Shown here: piece by piece, positions 54,886-64,000 of the stretch
Numbering within the stretch: position 1 is the first letter of the stretch
Layout: the number at the start of each line of letters is the position of its first letter
Source of the DNA: Eretmocerus hayati
Lineage: Eukaryota; Arthropoda; Insecta; Hymenoptera; Aphelinidae
Direction of reading: 5' to 3'
Length of the DNA stretch: 64,000 bases
NCBI GenBank assembly: GCA_029851415.1
Contig: CM056743.1
Coordinates: forward strand, 71,383,186-71,447,185
The notes under the pieces: generated by a model
Told to the model about the DNA's origin: nothing
The model's input: only the letters and a program-made list of their open reading frames with translations
Database searches by the model: none
Program-made: the position numbers and the translations under genes

Positions 54886-56758
54886 AATGGATGTGTGGGT
54901 GGCGAATGTCCCGGAGAGGAGAATCGAACAGTAAGAGAACGAGGTGACGTACAAGACCGGGTCACGTGGATCGGTCATCTCTGGCGCATACGGTAGGGGG
55001 ATCCGTGCTTGCATCGACGGGAAGGACGAGATAGTATTGATTGTTCCTGAATCGGATATGTGCAGCGACTTTTCCTGGAGGTCCGGAAAGGTTTTTTTTT
55101 GACTGAAAAGGGTCCAAAGAGCGGAATAGAACAGTTTAAGGGCGGAATCCCGTAGATCGTGGGTCTAGGGAACTTGAGCTTTTCTCGTGAGACAGTCTTA
55201 TGGGATATAAAGTTTCATGACTGAAATCCATGAAAATGAATCGGTGAACCCTGAAGCTGGGATCGCTCGGCCTCAACAGCAATTCTCAGACAATTTCTCG
55301 AGCCGCGGATGTCCCGAGGGGCGTGACCGAACAGTAAAAGGGCGAATCCTCGTTCAAGATCAAGTACCGTCAATGCGGCGCTTCCCCGACGAATGGTAAA
55401 GGAATTCGTGGATGCTCCGACGAGGACTATGGGATACCCTAAATTGTCCCTAAAGTGGGATGTGCATTGATCCTTTTGGGGTATCCGAGATTATTTCCTG
55501 GGTCGGATGTGGCCCAGGGAGCATGATAGGAGAGCGGGAGTGTGACATGGCGTAGATTATTATCGGTCTGCAGGACGTAGGGTCCATGGTCATCCGGTAT
55601 CCAGAGAGGTATGGTAGCAAGGCTGAGCTGTATGGAGTTGTATCGATGGTTCCCGGAGTCAAGACCTGCATCGGCTTGACCGGGATATGTCGGATTTATT
55701 CCCGGGTAGCGGATGTTCCGCGAAACGAAATCGAACAGTCAGAGGGTGAATTGACGGTAAAGACCGGATCTCGTCGTTCGGTCTTGCCTAGCACACACGG
55801 AGGAGAAATTTGTGGTTGCATTGACGAGAACGAAGAGATCATCTCGATCGTTCCCGTATCGGGCATGTGCAGCGACTCTCGCGGTGGTCATGAATAAATC
55901 TCCTGATCGATTATGGTCCAGAGAACGGGATAGAACAGTAAAAGGGCGGACTACCGTGGATAGAGTGTCGGGTATATCATGCTCCCTGGTGATACAGTAT
56001 CTGGACGTATATACATGCATCGCTCAACTCATGAATCTGTATGAATGATTCCTCAAGTAGAAATCTGCATTGGCTGGGCCGGATAACTTTGATGATTCTA
56101 TAGGTCGCGGATGGCCTGCTGAGCATAATCGAACAGTAAAGGAGCGGTCCGCCGTACATGATCTAGGCTCCTAGATCCGTCTTCTTCTTCACGAATGGTA
56201 AAGGGCTTCCTTCAGCGATGCAACCATATATCTCCGAATACTGTATCACCAGGGCGTAATATCCCTGAACCCTCGACCCACGGTAATCCGTCCTTTTACT
56301 GTTCTATCCCGTTCTCTGGAGCACAATCGTTCCGGAAAATATTCGCGGAGAGAGTCGGATAACTCCCCAGGTAGCGAATGTCGGAGTTGCAAAATGGAAC
56401 AGTAAGAGGGCGGATTCCCATACAAAACAGGGTATGGTGGATCGGACTTCTCTGACGAGTACGGCTGGGAAATTCGTCATTTCGTCGACGAGAACGACGA
56501 GATTGTTTAGATCGTAACTGAAGTGGACAAAAGCAGTGACTCTCCCCGGGGGTCCGGGTAGATTTTTTCAGTCGAATTATGGCCAGCGAGGAGGATCTTA
56601 GAGTAAGAGTGTTGAATGCCGTGGAATATCGGTCTGGAGAACTTAGGCTACATAGTTATTCACTATTCAGAGAAGTATTTTAGCCTGGCTGAGCTCTATG
56701 GAATTCTATCGATGGTTCCCGGAGTCGAGATCTGCATCGGCTCGACCGGGATATTTGG
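54886..56758. repeat. Higher-order unit 3
   Basis: 1,873 bp. It is almost identical to the start of unit 4, with shared variants GAACAGTTTAAGGGCGG and CGGTGAACCCTGAAG. Confidence 0.9.
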
Positions 56759-59032
56759 AATGGATGTGTGGGTGGCGAATGTCCCGGAGAGGAGAATCGA
56801 ACAGTAAGAGAACGAGGTGACGTACAAGACCGGGTCACGTGGATCGGTCATCTCTGGCGCATACGGTAGGGGGATCCGTGCTTGCATCGACGGGAAGGAC
56901 GAGATAGTATTGATTGTTCCTGAATCGGATATGTGCAGCGACTTTTCCTGGAGGTCCGGAAAGGTTTTTTTTTGACTGAAAAGGGTCCAAAGAGCGGAAT
57001 AGAACAGTTTAAGGGCGGAATCCCGTAGATCGTGGGTCTAGGGAACTTGAGCTTTTCTCGTGAGACAGTCTTATGGGATATAAAGTTTCATGACTGAAAT
57101 CCATGAAAATGAATCGGTGAACCCTGAAGCTGGGATCGCTCGGCCTCAACAGCAATCCTCAGACAATTTCTCGAGCCGCGGATGTCCCGAGGGGCGTGAC
57201 CGAACAGTAAAAGGGCGAATCCTCGTTCAAGATCAAGTACCGTCAATGCGGCGCTTCCCCGACGAATGGTAAAGGAATTCGTGGATGCTCCGACGAGGAC
57301 TATGGGATACCCTAAATTGTCCCTAAAGTGGGATGTGCATTGATCCTTTTGGGGTATCCGAGATTATTTCCTGGGTCGGATGTGGCCCAGGGAGCATGAT
57401 AGGAGAGCGGGAGTGTGACATGGCGTAGATTATTATCGGTCTGCAGGACGTAGGGTCCATGGTCATCCGGTATCCAGAGAGGTATGGTAGCAAGGCTGAG
57501 CTGTATGGAGTTGTATCGATGGTTCCCGGAGTCAAGACCTGCATCGGCTTGACCGGGATATGTCGGATTTATTCCCGGGTAGCGGATGTTCCGCGAAACG
57601 AAATCGAACAGTCAGAGGGTGAATTGACGGTAAAGACCGGATCTCGTCGTTCGGTCTTGCCTAGCACACACGGAGGAGAAATTTGTGGTTGCATTGACGA
57701 GAACGAAGAGATCATCTCGATCGTTCCCGTATCGGGCATGTGCAGCGACTCTCGCGGTGGTCATGAATAAATCTCCTGATCGATTATGGTCCAGAGAACG
57801 GGATAGAACAGTAAAAGGGTGGACTACCGTGGATAGAGGGTCGGGTATATCATGCTCCCTGGTGATACAGTATTTGGACGTCCATACATGCATCGGTCAA
57901 CTCATGAATCTGTATGAATGATTCCTCAAGTAGAAATCTGCATGGGCTGGGCCGGATAACTTTGATGATTCTATAGGTCGCGGATGGCCTGCTGAGCATA
58001 ATCGAACAGTCAAGGAGCGGTCCGCCGTACATGATCTAGGCTCCTAGATCCGTCTTCTTTTTCACGAATGGTAAAGGGCTTCCTTCAGCGATGCAACCAT
58101 ATATCTCCGAATACTGTATCACCAGGGCGTAATATCCCTGAACCCTCGACCCACGGTAATCCGCCCTTTTACTGTTCTATCCCGTTCTCTGGAGCACAAT
58201 CGTTCCGGAAAATATTCGCGGAGAGAGTCGGATAACTCCCCAGGTCGCGAATGTCGGAGTAGCAAAATGGAATAGTAAGAGGGCGGATTCCCATACAAAA
58301 CGGGGTATGGTGGATCGGACTTCTCTGACCAGTACGGCTGGGAAATTCGTCGTTTCGTCGACGAGAACGACGAGATTGTTTAGATCGTAACTGAAGTGGA
58401 CAAAAGCAGTGACTCTCTCCGGGGGTCCGGATAGATTTCTTCAGTCGAATTATGCCCAGGGAGAAGGATCCTAGAGTAAGAGTGTTGAATGCCGTGGAAT
58501 ATCGGTCTGGAGAACTTAGGCTACATAGTTATTCACTATTCAGAGGAGTATGGTAGCCTGGCTGTGCTGTATGGAATTGTATCGATGTATCCCGGAGTTC
58601 CGATCTGCATCGGCTTGACCGGGATATTTGCAATGAATCGCTGGGGTGCGGATGTCCCGGGGAGCAGGATTGAACATTAAGAAGGCGAATTGCCGTACAA
58701 GACCGGATCTCGTCGATCGGTCTTGCCTAGCACATACGGTAGAGAAATTTGTTGTTGCATTGACGAGAACTAAGATATTATCTCGATCCTCCCTGTATCG
58801 GGCATGTGCAGCGACTCTCCCGGGGGTCCGGGTAGATTTCTTCAGTCGAATTATGCCCAGGGAGAAGGATCTTATAGTAAGAGTGTTGAATGCCGTGGAT
58901 TATCGGTCTGGAGAACTTAGGCTACATAGTTATTCACTATTCAGAGAAGTATCTTAGCCTGGCTGAGCTCTATGGAATTCTATCGATGGTTCCCGGAGTC
59001 GAGATCTGCATCGGCTCGACCGGGATACTTGG
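56759..59032. repeat. Higher-order unit 4, enlarged
   Basis: 2,274 bp, about 401 bp longer than the others because of an extra dimer at 58489-58889. Confidence 0.9.
58489..58889. repeat. Extra chimeric monomer pair in unit 4
   Basis: The segment starts as the monomer normally found here (GCCGTGGAATATCGGTCTGG), then switches to variants of the monomer pair found ~1.1 kb earlier in each unit (GTATGGAATTGTATCGATG, TCTTGCCTAGCACATACGG). It then returns to the local monomer, which is repeated at 58890. It is a product of out-of-register exchange. Confidence 0.8.
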
Positions 59033-60905
59033 AATGGATGTGTGGGTGGCGAATGTTCCGGAGAGGAGAATCGAACAGTAAGAGAGCGAGGTGACGTACA
59101 AGACCGGGTCACGTGGATCGGTCATCTCTGGCGCATACGGTAGGGGGATCCGTGCTTGCATCGACGGGAAGGACGAGATAGTATTGATTGTTCCTGAATC
59201 GGATATGTGCAGCGACTTTTCCTGGAGGTCCGGAAAGGTTTTTTTTTGACTGAAAACGGTCCAAAGAGCGGAATAGAACAGTAAAAGGGCGGAATCCCGT
59301 AGATCGTGGGTCTAGGGAACTTGAGCTTTTCTGGTGAGACAGTCTTATGAGATATAAAGTTTCATGACTGAAATCCATGAAAATGAATCGTCGATCTCTG
59401 AAGCTGGGATCGCTCGGCCTCAACAGCAATTCTCAGACAATTCCTCGAGCCGCGGATGTCCCGAGGGGCGTAACCGAACAGTAAAAGGGCGAATCCTCGT
59501 TCAAGATCAAGTACCGTCAATGCGGCGCTTCCCCGACGAATGGTAAAGGAATTCGTGGATGCTCCGAAGAGGACTATGGGATACCCTAAATTGTCCCTAA
59601 AGTGGGATGTGCATTGATCCTTTTGGGGTATCCGAGATTATTTCCTGGGTCGGATGTGGCCCAGGGAGCATGATAGGAGAGTGGGAGTTTGACATGGCGT
59701 AGATGATTATCGGTCTGCAGGACGTAGGGTCCATGGTCATCCGGTATCCAGAGAGGTATGGTAGCAAGGCTGAGCTGTATGAAATTGTATCGATGGTTCC
59801 CGGAGTCAAGACCTGCATCGGCTTGATCGGGATATGTCGGATTCATTCCCGGGTAGCGGATGTTCCGCGAAACGAAATCGAACAGTAAGAGGGTGAATTG
59901 ACGGTAAAGACCGGATCTCGTCGTTCGGTCTTGACTAGCACACACGGAGGAGAAATTTGTGGTTGCATTGACGAGAACAAAGAGATCATCTCGATCGTTC
60001 CCGTATCGGGCATGTGCAGCGACTCTCGCGGTGGTCATGAATGAATCTCCTGATTGATTATGGTCCAGAGAACGGGATAGAACAGTAAAAGGGTGGACTA
60101 CCGTGGATAGAGGGTCGGGTATATCATGCTCCCTGGTGATACAGTATTTGGACGTCTATACATGCATCGCTCAACTCATGAATCTGTATGAATGATTCCT
60201 CAAGTAGAAATCTGCATGGGCTGGGCCGGATAACTTTGATGATTCTATAGGTCGCGGATGGCCTGCTGAGCATAATCGAACAGTAAAGGAGCGGTCCGCC
60301 GTACATGATCTAGGCTTCTAGATCCGTCTTCTTTTTCACGAATGGTAAAGGGCTTCCTTCAGCGATGCAACCATATATCTCCGAATACTGTATCACCAGG
60401 GCGTAATATCCCTGAACCCTCGACCCACGGTAATCCGCCCTTTTACTGTTCTATCCCGTTCTCTGGAGCACAATCGTTCCGGAAAATATTCGCGGAGAGA
60501 GTCGGATAACTCCCCAGGTCGCGAATGTCGGAGTAGCAAAATGGAACAGTAAGAGGGCGGATTCCCATACAAAACAGGGTATGGTGGATCGGACTTCTCT
60601 GACGAGTACGGCTGGGAAATTCGTCGTTTCGTCGACGAGAACGACGAGATTGTTTAGATCGTAACTGAAGTGGACAATAGCAGTGACTCTCCCCGGGGGT
60701 CCGGGTAGATTTTTTCAGTCGAATTATGGCCAGCGAGGAGGATCTTAGAGTAAGAGTGTTGAATGCCGTGGAATATCGGACTGGAGAACTTAGGCTACAT
60801 AGTTATTCACTATTCAGAGAAGTATTCTAGCCTGGCTGAGCTCTATGGAATTCTATCGATGGTTCCCGGAGTCGAGATCTGCATCGGCTCGACCGGGATA
60901 TTTGG
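59033..60905. repeat. Higher-order unit 5
   Basis: 1,873 bp. Shares variants with unit 6 (AATCGTCGATCTCTGAAG, GCTCCGAAGAGGAC). Confidence 0.9.
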
Positions 60906-62779
60906 AATGGATGTGTGGGTGGCGAATGTCCCGGAGAGGAGAATCGAACAGTAAGAGAACGAGGTGACGTACAAGACCGGGTCACGTGGATCGGTCATCT
61001 CTGGCGCATACGGTAGGGGGATCCGTGCTTGCATCGACGGGAAGGACGAGATAGTATTGATTGTTCCTGAATCGGATATGTGCAGCGACTTTTCCTGGAG
61101 GTCCGGAAAGGTTTTTTTTTTGACTGAAAACGGTCCAAAGAGCGGAATAGAACAGTAGAAGGGCGGAATCCCGTAAATCGTGGGTCTAGGGAACTTGAGC
61201 TCTTCTGGTGAAACAGTCTTATGAGATATAAAGTTTCATGACTGAAATCCATGAAAATGAATCGTCGATCTCTGAAGCTGGGATCGCTCGGCCTCAACAG
61301 CAATTCTCAGACAATTCCTCGAGCCGCGGATGTCCCGAGGGGCGTGACCGAACAGTAAAAGGGCGAATCCTCGTTCAAGATCAAGTACCGTCAATGCGGC
61401 GCTTCCCCGACGAATGGTAAAGGAATTCGTGGATGCTCCGAAGAGGACTATGGGATACCCTAAATTGTCCCTAAACTGGGATGTGCATTGATCCTTTTGG
61501 GGTATCCGAGATCATTTCCTGGGTCGGATGTGGCCCAGGGAGCATGATAGGAGAGTGGGAGTTTGACATGGCGTAGATAATTATCGGTCTGCAGGACGTA
61601 GGGTCCATGGTCATCCGGTATCCAGAGAGGTATGGTAGCAAGGCTGAGCTGTATGGAATTGTATCGATGGTTCCCGGAGTCAAGACCTGCATCGGCTTGA
61701 CCGGGATATGTCGAATTTATTCCCGGGTAGCGGATGTTCCGCGAAACGAAATCGAACAGTAAGAGGGTGAATTGACGGTAAAGACCGGATCTCGTCGTTC
61801 GGTCTTGCCTAGCACACACGGAGGAGAAATTTGTGGTTGCATTGACGAGAACAAAGAGATCATCTCGATCGTTCCCGTATCGGGCATGTGCAGCGACTCT
61901 CGCGGTGGTCATGAATAAATCTCCTGATTGATTATGGTCCAGAGAACGGGATAGAACAGTAAAAGGGTGGACTACCGTGGATAGAGGGTCGGGTATATCA
62001 TGCTCCCTGGTGATACAGTATTTGGACGTCTATACATGCATCGCTCAACTCATGAATCTGTATGAATGATTCCTCAAGTAGAAATCTGCATGGGCTGGGC
62101 CGGATAACTTTGATGATTCTATAGGTCGCGGATGGCCTGCTGAGCACAATCGAACAGTAAAGGAGCGGTCCGCCGTACATGATCTAGGCTTCTAGATCCG
62201 TCTTCTTTTTCACGAATGGTAAAGGGCTTCCTTCAGCGATGCAACCATATATCTCCGAATACTGTATCACCAGGGCGTAATATCCCTGAACCCTCGATCC
62301 ACGGTAATCCGCCCTTTTACTGTTCTATCCCGTTCTCTGGAGCACAATCGTTCCGGAAAATATTCGCAGGAAGAGTCGGATAACTCCCTAGGTCGCGAAT
62401 GTCGGAGTAGCAAAATGGAACAGTAAGAGGGCGGATTCCCATACAAAACGGGGTATGGTGGATCGGACTTCTCTGACGAGTACGGCTGGGAAATTCGTCG
62501 TTTCGTCGACGAGAACGACGAGATTGTTTAGATCGTAACTGAAGTGGACAAAAGCAGTGACTCTCCCCGGGGGTCCGGGTAGATTTCTTCAGTCGAATTA
62601 TGCCCAGGGAGAAGGATCTTAGAGTGAGAGTGTTGAATGCCGTGGACTATCGGTCTGGAGAACTTAGGCTACATAGTTATTCACTATTCAGAGAAGTATT
62701 TTAGCCTGGCTGAGCTCTATGGAATTCTATCGATGGTTCCCGGAGTCGAGATCTGCATCGGCTCGACCGGGATACTTGG
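60906..62779. repeat. Higher-order unit 6
   Basis: 1,874 bp, close to unit 5. From ~62290 its end switches to the unit 1/2-type variants (GCAGGAAGAGTCGGATAACT). Confidence 0.9.
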
Positions 62780-64000
62780 AATGGATGTGTGGGTGGCGAA
62801 TGTCCCGGGGAGGAGAATCGAACAGTAAGAGAGCGAGGCGACGTACAAGACCGGGTCACGTGGATCGGTCATCTCTGGCGCATACGGTACGGGGATCCGT
62901 GCTTGCATCGACGGGAAGGACGGGATAGTCTTGATTGTTCCTGAATTGGATATGTGCAGTGACTTTTCCTGGAGGTCCGGAAGGTTTTTTTTTACTGAAA
63001 AGGGTCCAAAGAACGGAATAGAACAGTAAAAGGGCGGAATCCCGTGGATCGTGGGTCTAGGGAACTTGAGCTTTTCTGGTGAGATAGTCTTATGAGATAT
63101 GGAGTTGCATGACTGAAATCCATGAAAATGGATCGGTGATCTCTGAAGCTGGGATCGCTCGGCCTCAACAGCGATTCTCAGACGATTTCTCGAGCTGCGG
63201 ATGTCCCGAGGGGCGTGACCGAACAGTAAAAAGGCGAATCCTCGTTCAAGATCAAGTACCGTCAATGCGGCGCTTTCCCGACGAATGGTAAAGGAATTCG
63301 TGGATGCTCCGACGAGGACTATGGGATACCCTAAATTGTCCCTAAAGTGGGATGTGCATTGATCCTTTTGGGGTATCCGAGATTATTTCCTGGGTCGGAT
63401 GTGGCCCAGGGAGCATGATAGGAGAGTGAGAGTGTGACATGGCATAGATTATTATCGGTCTGCAGGACGTAGGGTCCATGGTCATCCGGGATCCAGAGAG
63501 GTATGGTAGCATGGCTGAGCTGTATGGAATTGTATCGATGGTTCCCGGAGTCAAGACCTGCATCGGCTTGACCGGGATATGTCGGATTTATTCCCGGGTA
63601 GCGGATGTTCCGCGGAACGAAATCGAACAGTAAGAGGGCGAAATGACGGTAAAGACCAGATCTCGTCGTTCGGTCTTGCCTAGCACATACGGAGGAGAAA
63701 TTCGTGGTTGCATTGACAAGAACGAAAAGATCATCTCGATCGTTCCTGTATCGGGAATGTGCAGCGACTCTCGCGGTGGTCATGAATGAATCTCCTGATC
63801 GATTATGGTCCAGAGAACGGGATAGAACAGTAAAAGGGCGGACTACCGTGGATAGAGGGTCGGGTATATCATGCTCCCTGGTGATACAGTATCTGGACGA
63901 ATATACATGCATCGCTCAACTCATGAATCTGTATGAATGGTTCCTCAAGTAGGAATCTGCATGGGCTGGGCCGGATAACTTTGATGATTCTATAAGTCGC
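62780..64000. repeat. Higher-order unit 7, cut by window end
   Basis: 1,221 bp visible. It is nearly identical to unit 2 at a distance of 9,764 bp. Confidence 0.9.

Larger units (their letters stand above)
51131..64000. repeat. Satellite array: ~200-bp monomers in ~1.87-kb higher-order units
   Basis: The landmark AATGGATGTGTGGGTGGCGA recurs at 51143, 53016, 54886, 56759, 59033, 60906 and 62780: periods 1873, 1870, 1873, 2274, 1873 and 1874. Within a unit, nine diverged direct monomers of ~200 bp are recognisable by a box GAACAGTAARAGGGCGRA (for unit 2 near 53051, 53251, 53451, 53651, 53855, 54053, 54251, 54521 and 54724) plus one inverted half-monomer. The array continues past the window. 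Frames of up to 193 codons recur in each unit but overlap on both strands and follow repeat identity, so I do not call them genes. Confidence 0.95.

Noticed and set aside
51046..63952. Recurrent 150-194-codon frames in the satellite
   Set aside because: They overlap on opposite strands, recur with the repeat period, shorten in some units and show no domain. Open frames follow from low stop density in the repeat.

Overview
This window looks like heterochromatic, repeat-dense DNA of an animal, most likely an insect. I see no convincing single-copy host gene, no rRNA or tRNA gene, and no prokaryotic operon structure. The insect call rests on the mix of elements: two BEL/Pao LTR retrotransposon copies, an R1-clade non-LTR element with a CCHC gag, and CR1/Jockey-like LINEs whose ORF1 carries a PHD finger or a baculovirus-FP-like domain. 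The species cannot be named from this evidence.

Layout. 1-3.2 kb: a minus-strand LINE (LINE A) whose reverse transcriptase is split by a 184-bp palindromic MITE. 3.2-17.4 kb: a dead plus-strand R1-clade element. Its ORF2 is interrupted near the 3' end by a complete 7,984-bp BEL/Pao element (minus strand) with a GCTGG target duplication. 17.4-23 kb: a minus-strand CR1-like LINE (LINE B), broken in its endonuclease by a 1.27-kb non-coding insertion with a 14-bp target duplication. That insertion shares a folded RNA module with the R1 3' UTR. 23.1-23.7 kb: a foldback element. 24.3-27.5 kb: two 5'-truncated LINEs in tandem (C, D). 27.5-34.4 kb: unrecognised sequence, degenerate AATATT-rich arrays, and four copies of a ~130-bp dispersed repeat. 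34.4-36.35 kb: a ~1.9-kb palindrome holding about 155 perfect TGGA units. 36.4-43.5 kb: AT-rich sequence with pogo-like termini, small tandem duplications, another foldback and one zinc-finger-like ORF. 43.5-49.5 kb: three long-arm foldbacks; the first carries a second BEL/Pao copy, internally deleted, with a GGCTA target duplication. 51.1 kb to the window end: a satellite of ~200-bp monomers arranged in ~1.87-kb higher-order repeats, running off the right edge.

How the parts relate. The window records nested insertion history. MITE lies in LINE A; BEL-1 lies in R1; a 3'-UTR-like insertion lies in LINE B; BEL-2 lies in a foldback. Almost every coding element has stops, frameshifts or truncations. 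The longest intact frames are the BEL pol frames (947 and 879 codons) and the LINE C reverse transcriptase (522 codons). The satellite shows ongoing homogenisation: adjacent unit pairs are near-identical, one unit carries a chimeric dimer, and a ~1.7-kb block recurs 9,764 bp away.

The strongest candidates for something undescribed are the higher-order satellite with an inverted half-monomer in each unit, the tetranucleotide-filled giant palindrome, and the covarying RNA hairpin shared by two LINE-derived 3' regions.
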